A stretch of 64,000 nucleotides of DNA from an uncultured Balneola sp. GTDB lineage: Bacteria > Bacteroidota > Rhodothermia > Balneolales > Balneolaceae. The notes below the pieces were generated by a model that ran no database searches, was not told the DNA's origin, and saw only the letters and a list, made by a program, of their open reading frames with translations. The position numbers and the translations under genes were made by a program. Positions 26,840-34,966 of this stretch are shown one piece after another; within the stretch, counting starts at the first letter, position 1, and every line of letters starts with the position of its first letter. The stretch is taken from the NCBI GenBank assembly GCA_902529365.1, contig CABZWK010000002.1, positions 1 to 64,000 of the forward strand, given 5' to 3'.

Positions 26840-28063
26840 ATGGACACTATAGATTGGAATCACATACGAAGTCAATTCCCTGTGCTTAAAACACAATTGA
26901 ATGGGCATGCACTTAGTTACTTAGACAATGGTGCCTCTAGCCAGATGCCGGAGTCTGTTATAACTAGATGTACCGATTACCATAGTTATGAGCATGCTAA
27001 CATTCATCGTGGTGTACATCATCTGTCACAAACAGCTACCTCAGCCTATGAGGATACTCGTAGCTTGGTTAGGGATTTTCTTCATGCTGAGAGTCTTGAG
27101 CAAATCATATTCACGACAGGAACAACCGATTCCATCAACCTAGTGGCCCAATCGTGGGGTAGTAGCAACCTTTCTGTGGGGGACGAAATTATATTATCGG
27201 AGATGGAGCACCATGCTAATATAGTTCCATGGCAAATGATTGCACAAAAAACAGGAGCCATCATTAAAGTGATTCCACTTCTTGATAACGGTGAGTTAGA
27301 CTTTGAGGTGTATTCAACTTTATTGTCTGAGAGAACAAAAATGGTTGCCTTAGTTCATGTATCTAACACGTTAGGTACAGTCAATCCTGTTTCAGAAATA
27401 ATAGAAAAAGCAAAAACTGTTGGAGCAAAAGTACTAATTGATGGTGCACAAGCAACTCCTCATATGAAAGTTGATGTACAGAAGTTAGGAGTCGATTTTT
27501 ATACCTTTTCTGCACATAAAATGTGTGGTCCTACTGGTTTTGGTGTATTATACGGAGATAGGTCACTATTAGAATCTATGCCTCCGTACAGAGGAGGAGG
27601 TGACATGATAGATAAAGTCAGTTTTTCTGGAACAACCTACAATGATCTTCCTCATAAATTTGAAGCAGGAACACCACCTATTGCGGCTGGTATAGCATTT
27701 GGTGAGGCTATACGGTACTTAAATGATATTGGGTTGGATGAAATTACTCAACGAGAGTCCTATCTCTTAGAGTATGCCATGGAAGGTTTTAGTACATTAG
27801 ATCACGTTCGATTTATAGGTACCTCCAATAATAAAACATCGGTCATTTCTTTTTTATTAGATGGCATTCACCCAACAGATGCGGGTACTATATTAGATAA
27901 GTATGGTGTTGCCGTACGTACAGGACACCATTGTACACAACCGATTATGGAACGCTATGGCATTCCTGGTACCATACGCGCCTCACTTTCTTTTTATAAC
28001 AATGAAGCAGATATTGATTCATTGATTAACGGTATAATTGAAACACAATCATTTTTTAATTAA
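26840..28063 (+). CDS. sufS: Cysteine desulfurase SufS
   Basis: SufS is a PLP enzyme that takes sulfur from cysteine to form a persulfide for SufBCD. The PLP lysine is K227 in FSAHKMCGPTG, the persulfide Cys is C366 in RTGHHCTQP, and LSEMEHHANIVPW, HVSNTLGT and DGAQATPH match the class II desulfurase fold. Length is 407. No SufE or SufU gene follows in the operon, so the sulfur relay partner must be elsewhere or absent. Confidence 0.94.
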   Translation: MDTIDWNHIRSQFPVLKTQLNGHALSYLDNGASSQMPESVITRCTDYHSYEHANIHRGVHHLSQTATSAYEDTRSLVRDFLHAESLEQIIFTTGTTDSINLVAQSWGSSNLSVGDEIILSEMEHHANIVPWQMIAQKTGAIIKVIPLLDNGELDFEVYSTLLSERTKMVALVHVSNTLGTVNPVSEIIEKAKTVGAKVLIDGAQATPHMKVDVQKLGVDFYTFSAHKMCGPTGFGVLYGDRSLLESMPPYRGGGDMIDKVSFSGTTYNDLPHKFEAGTPPIAAGIAFGEAIRYLNDIGLDEITQRESYLLEYAMEGFSTLDHVRFIGTSNNKTSVISFLLDGIHPTDAGTILDKYGVAVRTGHHCTQPIMERYGIPGTIRASLSFYNNEADIDSLINGIIETQSFFN

Positions 28064-28072
28064 CTGATCAAA

Positions 28073-28624
28073 ATGGCTAAAATCAAAGAAATAGAACGAA
28101 CACCAAATCCAGACGCTATGCGATTTGTACTCGCAGAACCTTTGACTAATGGGGTGACACGGTCCTATGAAGATGCACAGGAAGCTCAAAATGACCGTTT
28201 AGCTGCATCCCTTTTTGAAATAGAACATGTTATCAATGTGTATTATGTGGATCGTTACATTACTGTTACTCAAGATGGTGGAGCTGTTTGGTCAGAGCTA
28301 TTAAGGAAATTAGCCCCACCCATTCGTGAGGCAGAAGCACAAGAAAATCTGGTTGATGATGCCGAAGTACATGTGAGTAAAGAAGCTCTAGATTCGGATG
28401 ATCCTAGATTACAAGAAATTAACCGGATGCTTGATGAGCAAGTACGTCCCTATCTATTGGCCGATGGTGGAGGTTTGAAAGTGATAAGCCTGGAAGAAAA
28501 TAGACTCAAAGTGCATTACCAAGGTGCTTGTGGAACATGCCCAACAGCGACAACGGGAACCTTGTACGCCATAGAAAGTATGGTCAAGAGAGTAGATCCA
28601 GAAATACAAGTAATCTCAGTGTAA
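28073..28624 (+). CDS. NifU-family Fe-S carrier protein (Nfu)
   Basis: This 183-residue protein has two domains. Residues 1-85 match the Nfu N-terminal domain (RTPNPDAMRFVL, then IEHVINVYYVDRYITVTQDG), and residues about 105-183 the NifU C-terminal domain with VRPYLLADGGGLKVISLE and the cluster-binding GACGTCPTATTG (CxxC). It can hold and deliver [4Fe-4S] clusters. It begins nine bases after sufS and ends one base before the start of the A-type carrier gene, so it is operon-coupled. Numbering of the exact homolog (nfuA versus nfu) is not decided here. Confidence 0.9.
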   Translation: MAKIKEIERTPNPDAMRFVLAEPLTNGVTRSYEDAQEAQNDRLAASLFEIEHVINVYYVDRYITVTQDGGAVWSELLRKLAPPIREAEAQENLVDDAEVHVSKEALDSDDPRLQEINRMLDEQVRPYLLADGGGLKVISLEENRLKVHYQGACGTCPTATTGTLYAIESMVKRVDPEIQVISV

Positions 28625-28625
28625 T

Positions 28626-28970
28626 ATGTCAGAGATTACCATTAGTGATACTGCTTATCATCGAATATGTGAAATAAAAGAATCCGATTCGGATGAGCAA
28701 AAAAATCTATTACAAATATCCATCATTAGTGGTGGTTGTAGTGGTTTAAGCTATGATTTGAAGTTGGTAAAAGAGCAGGAAATAACCATAAAAGAAACAG
28801 ATCACCTTTTTGAATATCCGGATTTCAGTTTATACATAGATATGCGAAGCTACTTAATGTTAGCGGGTACCGAGTTAGATTTTAGTGATGGATTAGAAGG
28901 AAACGGATTTCACTTTCACAATCCTAATGCAACTCGTACATGCTCTTGTGGAGAAAGTTTCTCGATATAG
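28626..28970 (+). CDS. Iron-sulfur cluster A-type carrier (SufA/IscA/ErpA-like)
   Basis: The 114-residue product has the HesB signature: ISGGCSGLSYDLKL (first Cys about 38) and TCSCGESFSI at the C-terminus, giving three cysteines in a C...CxC pattern. SVS-like LYIDMRSYLMLAGTELDFSDG precedes the end. It carries iron or Fe-S clusters between scaffold and target proteins. It begins one base after nfu and is the last SUF-specific gene before DUF2480. The name sufA is not assigned because IscA/ErpA/SufA cannot be separated from sequence alone. Confidence 0.88.
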   Translation: MSEITISDTAYHRICEIKESDSDEQKNLLQISIISGGCSGLSYDLKLVKEQEITIKETDHLFEYPDFSLYIDMRSYLMLAGTELDFSDGLEGNGFHFHNPNATRTCSCGESFSI

Positions 28971-28973
28971 AGT

Positions 28974-29026
28974 AATTTGTGAGTTTGTACCTACGGTCAA
29001 TTTGTGACTGTTACATCGAATTGTGA
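28974..29026. repeat. Three near-repeats of AATTTGTGA upstream of DUF2480
   Basis: AATTTGTGA occurs at 28974-28982 and 28999-29007 (25 bases apart), with AATTGTGA at 29019-29026. They fill most of the 80-base gap between the A-type carrier gene and DUF2480. They could be regulator sites or promoter remnants; the short length makes chance possible. Confidence 0.3.
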
Positions 29027-29050
29027 AACCGTTGATTATTTGAAAAAAGT

Positions 29051-29563
29051 ATGATTAAGAATAAAGTTCAATCAAGTGAAAAGTTAGTATCTATTGATAT
29101 TGACAAAAGTTTTGGACCTAAATTTCCAATAAAATCTTTAGATATTACACCTTGGTTATTTAAAGGGCTTATTCTGAAGGAAAATTTGTTTAATGACAGC
29201 ATTGACCAGCACAATTGGCAGGAATACCAGGGCTCCTATTTGTGCATTGAAGTTAACAAAGACGCTCTATTAGCTCCATGGGCGTATATGATACTTACCG
29301 AAATAGGCAAGCGACACGCAAAAGATGTTTTCTTTACCAACCCGATAGATGCACAGTCGCAGCTAATCAAGCGGAATATAGACGAAGCCGATTTTAGTTC
29401 TTATAAAGAGAAATACGTATTAGTTAAGGGTTGCTCTAATAAGTATGTGACCCCTGATATTTATGCTCATATAATAAAAAAGCTGATTGGTACAGCAAAA
29501 AAAATAATGTACGGTGAAGCTTGCTCTTTTGTGCCTGTGTACATGAGCAAGTCAAATAAATAA
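29051..29563 (+). CDS. DUF2480 family protein
   Basis: A 170-residue protein of unknown function that I recognise as a DUF2480-type protein, known mostly from Bacteroidetes-like genomes. Recognisable blocks are SLDITPWLFKGLILKE near residues 32-47, NKDALLAPWAYMILT, and the C-terminal YVLVKGCSNKYVTPDIYAHI with GTAKKIMYGEACSFVPVY. It contains few cysteines and no signal peptide. It follows the SUF genes after an 80-base gap containing short repeats, and precedes an SDR. The tie to Fe-S assembly is by neighbourhood only. Confidence 0.75.
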   Translation: MIKNKVQSSEKLVSIDIDKSFGPKFPIKSLDITPWLFKGLILKENLFNDSIDQHNWQEYQGSYLCIEVNKDALLAPWAYMILTEIGKRHAKDVFFTNPIDAQSQLIKRNIDEADFSSYKEKYVLVKGCSNKYVTPDIYAHIIKKLIGTAKKIMYGEACSFVPVYMSKSNK

Positions 29564-29569
29564 TATGAT

Positions 29570-30301
29570 ATGGGAAGTATAATTGTAACTGGTTCGTCAC
29601 GAGGTATAGGAAAAGCTATTGTAGACCGCTACTTAGATGATGAGTGGAATGTATTTGGTGCTTCTACCACAGATATTTCAACTTGGAATGATTGTTCAAA
29701 GTATACCCATACTATTCTAGACCTGATTGACTATAAAGAAGCAATTGATTTTTGGGTACACTCATTAGAAAAACTTGAAAAATTTCCTCAGGTCCTTGTT
29801 AATAATGCCGCCGTTTTCATTGAAAGTCCCATTAGCTCATCTGACGAGTCTTGGTTGGAAAACTGGAACAAAACTCTGTCGATTAACTTAACAGCTAGTA
29901 GTTATCTTGCAAAGAAAGTGATTAAAATATGGTCTGATTCAAAAGTGGAAGGAATTCTTATTAATATTTCTTCACGCGCAGGGCAGCGAGGAGATACCGA
30001 AGAATTTGCTGCATATGCTGCCTCTAAAGCTGGTATGATGGCCTTTGTTAAAAGTATCGCGCGTAATTACGGGAAACAAGGTATTACAGCGTTTAGCATA
30101 GCCCCAGGTTTTGTTCATACCGATATGGCTATAGAATCGATTAAAACGTATGGGGAAGAGTATCTAACTCAGGGATTGGCACTTAATACCATAGTATCTC
30201 CTGAAGATATAGCAACTCTAGCATATCGAATCGGTACGGGGGAGTTTAAGCATTCAACCGGTCAAACTTTCCATATTAATTCGGGTTCTTATCTTTTCTA
30301 G
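29570..30301 (+). CDS. Short-chain dehydrogenase/reductase
   Basis: This 243-residue enzyme is a classical SDR with NAD(P)-binding TGSSRGIGKA at residues 6-15, NNAAVFIE, INLTASSYLAKK, and the active-site block ISSRAG then YAASKAGMMAFVKS (Tyr, Lys). SIAPGFVHTDMA follows. It likely acts on a hydroxy or keto substrate (3-oxoacyl-type reductases look like this), but the substrate is not fixed. It begins seven bases after DUF2480 and may be co-transcribed with it. Confidence 0.87.
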   Translation: MGSIIVTGSSRGIGKAIVDRYLDDEWNVFGASTTDISTWNDCSKYTHTILDLIDYKEAIDFWVHSLEKLEKFPQVLVNNAAVFIESPISSSDESWLENWNKTLSINLTASSYLAKKVIKIWSDSKVEGILINISSRAGQRGDTEEFAAYAASKAGMMAFVKSIARNYGKQGITAFSIAPGFVHTDMAIESIKTYGEEYLTQGLALNTIVSPEDIATLAYRIGTGEFKHSTGQTFHINSGSYLF

Positions 30302-30364
30302 AATATATGCAGAGATTTTAACTCGCTTAATTTTAATCCCTGTTTAAGTTTGCTAACTTACCGT

Positions 30365-31441
30365 ATGAGTTCAATTTCTACCCGTAAAAAAGATCATATA
30401 GATCTTACCTTGACTGAAAGTAGTCAATACAAAAGACCAACTGGCTTTCAACTGTATCAACTCAAGCACAACGCATTGCCTGAATGTGGACTTGAAGATA
30501 TATCTTTTCGTTCGCATTTATTAGGTATTGAGTTTGAATTCCCTCTATTTATATCCTCTATGACCGGAGGCCACGGAGAGGCCACCAACTTAAATGCGGA
30601 GATTGCTACGTTTTGTGAGCACTTTAAAATACCTTTTGGGGTGGGAAGTCAACGGGTGATGCTTGAGGATAGTACCCACGAAAAAAGCTTTTCCATTGTA
30701 CGCAAAAAAGCGCCAAATGCCTTTATAGCAGCCAATATAGGTGGGGCACAACTTATTGGGGGAATGCCAAGTAACCGCCTTCTATCAATGATCAGTTCTA
30801 TCCAAGCAAACGCCGTTATTGTCCATCTTAATCCACTTCAAGAATTAATTCAACCAGAAGGGGACACACAATTTGATGGTGTCTTAAAGGGAATTGAGAA
30901 GTTGGTAAATGAATCTTCAGTACCACTAATTGTAAAAGAAACAGGTGCGGGGATTGATTCTGCAGTTGCAAAGCGACTACTGAACGTTGGAGTAAAGGTG
31001 ATTGATATTGCTGGAGTCGGAGGTACATCATGGTCAAGAGTTGAAGCAGCGCGAATAACTTCAAGACCAGATACAGATAAAGTGGGAAGTACTTTAATGA
31101 GAAAATACGAACTTGAAATGCAAGAACGCTTTAATGAATGGGGGAATAGCACGGTCTATTGTCTAAAATCGTTACAGGAACTAGCATGGGAGCGAGAATT
31201 TGAAATTATTGCATCTGGAGGAATCCGTAATGCACAGGATATGATAAAAGCCAGATGTTTAGGGGCCCATTTTGTGGCTGTTGCCCAACCAGTAGTTCGA
31301 GTATTAAAAGAAGAAGGGTTAACAGGGTTAGAAAAATGGTTTAACTTATGGCGAAAAGAAGCAACAATGATTATGACCTTGTTAGGAGTTCGAGAATGGA
31401 GACTCTTAAGTGAAGAACATATAACACCTCATTCCTCATGA
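30365..31441 (+). CDS. fni: Isopentenyl-diphosphate delta-isomerase, type 2
   Basis: An FMN-dependent enzyme interconverting isopentenyl and dimethylallyl diphosphate. Evidence: KKDHIDLTL near the start (substrate loop), FPLFISSMTGGHGEA, VGSQRVML, VKETGAGI, AGVGGTSWSRVEA, and IIASGGIRNAQD. I choose the ATG at 30365 (358 residues) instead of a TTG at 30350, since the protein usually begins close to the RKKDHI motif and no sensible sequence lies before. It overlaps the next gene, a prenyl synthase, by four bases (ATGA), which fits a joint isoprenoid role. Confidence 0.92.
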   Translation: MSSISTRKKDHIDLTLTESSQYKRPTGFQLYQLKHNALPECGLEDISFRSHLLGIEFEFPLFISSMTGGHGEATNLNAEIATFCEHFKIPFGVGSQRVMLEDSTHEKSFSIVRKKAPNAFIAANIGGAQLIGGMPSNRLLSMISSIQANAVIVHLNPLQELIQPEGDTQFDGVLKGIEKLVNESSVPLIVKETGAGIDSAVAKRLLNVGVKVIDIAGVGGTSWSRVEAARITSRPDTDKVGSTLMRKYELEMQERFNEWGNSTVYCLKSLQELAWEREFEIIASGGIRNAQDMIKARCLGAHFVAVAQPVVRVLKEEGLTGLEKWFNLWRKEATMIMTLLGVREWRLLSEEHITPHSS

Positions 31442-32421
31442 ATAAACGTTTGCTCGATGAAATTGAAAGGGCAATTCAGCAGTTAAAGTTGCCTAGTGAC
31501 CCAAGATCCTTATATGACCCATTTCAATATACAATGGACATGGGGGGGAAGCGGATTCGTCCATATTTAACTCTATTAGCGTCTGGAATTGCATCTGGTC
31601 AACATAATAATGCAATGCATGCTGCCCTTGCAATAGAAATACTCCACAATTTTACTTTAGTCCATGACGATATTATGGACGGGGCAGAGACAAGAAGAGG
31701 GTTCCCTTGTGTGCATAATAAATGGGATCCCAATGTTGCTATTCTAAGTGGAGATATCATGTATGTCTACGCTTTTCAGCATTTATTACACTACGGAAAG
31801 AAAGATGATATTGGGCTGAAAGCCTATCACGCAATGATGGAAGTATTTGTTCAGGCAACCATTAAAGTATGTGATGGGCAGGCGTTAGATATGGAGCTTA
31901 TGCAGCGTGAAAGGGTAGAGGTTGAGCAGTATGTTGAGATGATTGAAGGTAAGACAGGGGGATTGTTATCTGCAGCTCTTGGGCTTGGCGTAATTGCTGG
32001 TGGAAGGTTGGATCTTTTAGCTAATATGCAAGAACTAGGTAGATTAATGGGGGTTGCTTTCCAAATGCAGGATGACCTTTTGGATGTGACTGCTGAACCT
32101 GAAAACTTTGGAAAAAAGAAAGCTGGTGATATACTAGAAGGAAAAAAAACCTACTTATGGATAAGAACATACGAGCAGTGCACCAACGATGAGCAAGCAT
32201 TGATGGATTTAGCCTACAAAAGACCTAAAGAGTTACTAGACCATGCATGGGTAAGCTCAGTTACCGAGTTCATGTACAAGTATCAGGTCATTGATGAAAT
32301 ATCTCAACTTATCAACAATAAATACGCCCAGATTTACGATATTATAAAGGAGTTTGAACATCCTGAATACCGCAATGAACTCCATCAACTTATAGACTAT
32401 TTAACGTCCCGGATAAAATAA
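31438..32421 (+). CDS. Polyprenyl diphosphate synthase
   Basis: A trans-prenyl chain elongating enzyme. Both aspartate-rich motifs are present: LVHDDIMDGA (first, DDxxD) and QMQDDLLDVTA (second). GGKRIRPYLTLL precedes the first motif, and GKTGGLLSAALGLG is the conserved helix. Length is 327. No product size can be told from sequence; geranylgeranyl, farnesyl or longer are all possible. It is translationally coupled to fni and followed two bases later by bamD. Confidence 0.9.
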   Translation: MNKRLLDEIERAIQQLKLPSDPRSLYDPFQYTMDMGGKRIRPYLTLLASGIASGQHNNAMHAALAIEILHNFTLVHDDIMDGAETRRGFPCVHNKWDPNVAILSGDIMYVYAFQHLLHYGKKDDIGLKAYHAMMEVFVQATIKVCDGQALDMELMQRERVEVEQYVEMIEGKTGGLLSAALGLGVIAGGRLDLLANMQELGRLMGVAFQMQDDLLDVTAEPENFGKKKAGDILEGKKTYLWIRTYEQCTNDEQALMDLAYKRPKELLDHAWVSSVTEFMYKYQVIDEISQLINNKYAQIYDIIKEFEHPEYRNELHQLIDYLTSRIK

Positions 32422-32423
32422 CT

Positions 32424-33233
32424 ATGCTATTACGACTAGCCACTTTACTATTACTAAGTGTCACACTTTCATGTGCCAACAAGGAGCTTATTAAACCAGG
32501 TGAACCAATTGACTCAGCATACGAAAAATCTATTGCTTTCTATGAGAAAGAAATGTATTCGGACGCAGCTTATGGGTTTGATTTGGTTACTCGAATGGGT
32601 AGGGGAACTTCGTACGCAAAGGAAGCCCAGTTTTTGTTAGCCGAAAGTTACTTCAAAAATAAGCAGTACTTACTTGCCGCCTCGGAGTACGAACGTTATA
32701 TTAGCTACTATCCGCAAGATCAACGTAGACAAGAAGTTGAATTTAATAGAGCTCTAAGTTATTATCAGCAATCTCCACGTTACCGACTGGATCAAGGACC
32801 GACCATGCGAGCTATTGAGTTATTCCAATTGTTCAATAACAACTACCCGAATTCACCCTTTATTAACGAAAGTGCTCAGAAAATAGATGAGCTCAGAAAT
32901 AAATTGGCTCTTAAAACCTATGAATCTGGCCAATTCTATCTTCGAACTTTACGATACAAAGCGGCAACTATTTATTTTGATCAAACTATAGATCTATACC
33001 CTGAAACCCGGTGGGCGGAATCGGCTTTACTAAAAATCATAGAGACCTATGTTAGTTATGCTCAGCAAAGCATACAATCCAAGCAAGTAGAGCGGTATAA
33101 TTTAGCTGTTGAGAACTATGAAAAATTTCTACAATTATTTCCGCAGAGTATGCTTCGTTCGGAAGCAGAGTCGTATTATCTACAAGCTGTTAGTGAGATT
33201 CGAAAGCTAGAACCGGTCGCTAGTACCAATTAA
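32424..33233 (+). CDS. bamD: Outer-membrane assembly lipoprotein BamD
   Basis: BamD is the essential lipoprotein partner of BamA in outer-membrane protein insertion. The N-terminus is LATLLLLSVTLSCANKELI with lipobox ending SC at about residue 18. TPR-like repeats follow: AYGFDLVTRMGRGTSYAKEA, EYERYISYYPQDQRRQEVE, ELFQLFNNNYPNSPFINES, and YFDQTIDLYPETRWAESAL, a spacing typical of BamD/YfiO. Length 269 fits. It begins two bases after the prenyl synthase. Confidence 0.85.
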   Translation: MLLRLATLLLLSVTLSCANKELIKPGEPIDSAYEKSIAFYEKEMYSDAAYGFDLVTRMGRGTSYAKEAQFLLAESYFKNKQYLLAASEYERYISYYPQDQRRQEVEFNRALSYYQQSPRYRLDQGPTMRAIELFQLFNNNYPNSPFINESAQKIDELRNKLALKTYESGQFYLRTLRYKAATIYFDQTIDLYPETRWAESALLKIIETYVSYAQQSIQSKQVERYNLAVENYEKFLQLFPQSMLRSEAESYYLQAVSEIRKLEPVASTN

Positions 33234-33244
33234 AACACCAAAGG

Positions 33245-33823
33245 ATGTCAGATAAGCGAATTGGGCTCTTTGGAGGTAGCTTTGACCCAATACACTTAGG
33301 TCATTTAGCCATTTTGCGGTCATTTCTTTCAAGTGGATACATAGATGAATTGTGGTTGCTTGTTAATCCACACCCACCTCATAAACAAACTACAGATGCA
33401 AGCTATACAGATCGCCTGAATATGGTAGATTTAGCTACTAAGGAAATAAGTGGGTGCTTGATTTCACGGATAGAAGAAGATCTGCCAACCCCCAATTATA
33501 GCTATAAAACGATTGATTATGTCATTGACACCTTAGGATACCTTGATGTTTATTTTTGCTTGGGATCCGATAGTATAGATAGTTTTAGGTCTTGGAAAGA
33601 TTATGAAAAAATACTTGAGAGGGTTAGATTATTAATTGCACAGAGAAAGGCTGATTATACATTGCCAGCCTACCTGAAATCGAAGGCTATAGTAGTTGAG
33701 AATGAATTAATGACTATTTCTTCAACTGATCTCAGAGGCAAACTTCAAACGGGAGAACCTTTAGGCGAGCATCTTCATTCAACCACCATAGACTACATCA
33801 GTGAACACAACTTATACCGTTGA
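33245..33823 (+). CDS. nadD: Nicotinate-nucleotide adenylyltransferase
   Basis: NadD adenylates nicotinate mononucleotide in NAD synthesis. The nucleotidyl-transferase signature GGSFDPIHLGHLAIL is at residues 9-23 with HLGH as the HIGH motif, and ISSTDLRGKL holds the SSTxxR motif near residue 158. Length 192 is typical. It lies 11 bases after bamD. The stop overlaps a possible TTG start of the next gene, but the ATG at 33826 is preferred for that one. Confidence 0.92.
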   Translation: MSDKRIGLFGGSFDPIHLGHLAILRSFLSSGYIDELWLLVNPHPPHKQTTDASYTDRLNMVDLATKEISGCLISRIEEDLPTPNYSYKTIDYVIDTLGYLDVYFCLGSDSIDSFRSWKDYEKILERVRLLIAQRKADYTLPAYLKSKAIVVENELMTISSTDLRGKLQTGEPLGEHLHSTTIDYISEHNLYR

Positions 33824-33825
33824 TT

Positions 33826-34896
33826 ATGCCTATAAATCGAAGTCAATTTTTCAAAACCTTAGGATTGGGAACAGCCTTTCACATACTTGAATCGAATGTT
33901 CAAAAAGTACCCTCAGCAGGGAATCAGTCAATAGTGCAGGGTAGTTCACCGTTACCGAACATAAAATACGAATCGATCAAACCAAAGGCATTACAACCGG
34001 GCGATACAATTGGGTTAGTTTCTCCCGCAAGTCCAGTATATAATCCAGACGATTTCGAAGAAATGCTCGTTAAAGTTAATTCCTTAGGCTATAAAGTGGT
34101 ACTTGGGGAACATGTGCGAGACCGACGTGGATATTTAGCAGGTACGGATGAAGATCGTGCAAAAGATCTTATGAACATGTTTCAAAACCCAGTAATTGAC
34201 GGGATTCTCTGTGTTAGAGGTGGTTGGGGTTGTAATCGTATGTTGCCCTATTTAGATTTTGAAGTCATTGCATCAAATCCTAAAATACTTTGTGGGTTCA
34301 GTGATATAACTTCTCTACATTTGGCTCTCTGGAAAAAAGCAAGTATGCATACCTTTCATGGTCCAGTAGGAACTTCTAGTTGGAATTCTTATTCCACTCA
34401 ATATTTCAAAGAGGTAATTGAGAATGGGGGGATGCCGCGATACCAATATCCCGAAAATCATGGAGAGGATCACCTTACCATTCAACCAGGCATGACAGAA
34501 GGGATACTCTTGGGTGGTAATCTAACCGTGTTATGTTCTTTGATTGGGAGTGAATATCTTCCTGATTTTACGGACGCAATCTTATATTTAGAAGATGTAG
34601 GCGAAGATGTTTATCGAGTGGATCGAATGTTAACCCAACTAAAAATGAGTGGGATTTTAAATAAGATTAACGGATTTGTTTTTGGTAAGTGCACTAATTG
34701 TGATGCTGGAGCAAATAGTTTGAGCTTAGAACAAGTATTTAACGATCATATTAGAACGCTAAACATCCCAGCTTTTTATGGTGCACTCATAAGCCATGAA
34801 ACAGATAATAGTACCATACCGGTAGGAATTAAGGCTAGTATGTATGCAGAATTGGGATCTATACAACTTATGGAGCCCGCAGTAATTAATTCATGA
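33826..34896 (+). CDS. LD-carboxypeptidase (peptidase S66)
   Basis: This enzyme trims D-Ala from peptidoglycan tetrapeptides during recycling. It shows GDTIGLVSPASPVYNP, RGYLAGTDEDRAKDLM, ILCVRGGWGCNRM, CGFSDITSLHLALW with the nucleophilic Ser, ILYLEDVGEDVYRVDRML with the catalytic Glu, and ISHETDN with the catalytic His. The N-terminus NRSQFFKTLGLGTAFHIL is a hydrophobic export-like signal; it has no twin arginine. I choose ATG 33826 (356 residues) over the TTG at 33820. The next gene is convergent. Confidence 0.88.
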   Translation: MPINRSQFFKTLGLGTAFHILESNVQKVPSAGNQSIVQGSSPLPNIKYESIKPKALQPGDTIGLVSPASPVYNPDDFEEMLVKVNSLGYKVVLGEHVRDRRGYLAGTDEDRAKDLMNMFQNPVIDGILCVRGGWGCNRMLPYLDFEVIASNPKILCGFSDITSLHLALWKKASMHTFHGPVGTSSWNSYSTQYFKEVIENGGMPRYQYPENHGEDHLTIQPGMTEGILLGGNLTVLCSLIGSEYLPDFTDAILYLEDVGEDVYRVDRMLTQLKMSGILNKINGFVFGKCTNCDAGANSLSLEQVFNDHIRTLNIPAFYGALISHETDNSTIPVGIKASMYAELGSIQLMEPAVINS

Positions 34897-34902
34897 TAGT
34901 GC

Positions 34903-34936
34903 CCATTTAAAACAGCAGTATTCCCTTGATAAATGG
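34903..34936. repeat. Inverted repeat between convergent genes
   Basis: CCATTTA (34903-34909) and TAAATGG (34930-34936) are perfect 7-base inverted arms around 20 bases, in the 70-base convergent gap. No T run follows either arm, so this is a weak terminator candidate. Confidence 0.25.
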
Positions 34937-34966
34937 ACAATAAAAGCTATGCATAACTTATTAGAT

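Noticed and set aside
33838-33890. Twin-arginine signal in the LD-carboxypeptidase
   Set aside because: The segment reads NRSQFFKTLG with a single Arg, so the twin-arginine motif is not met.
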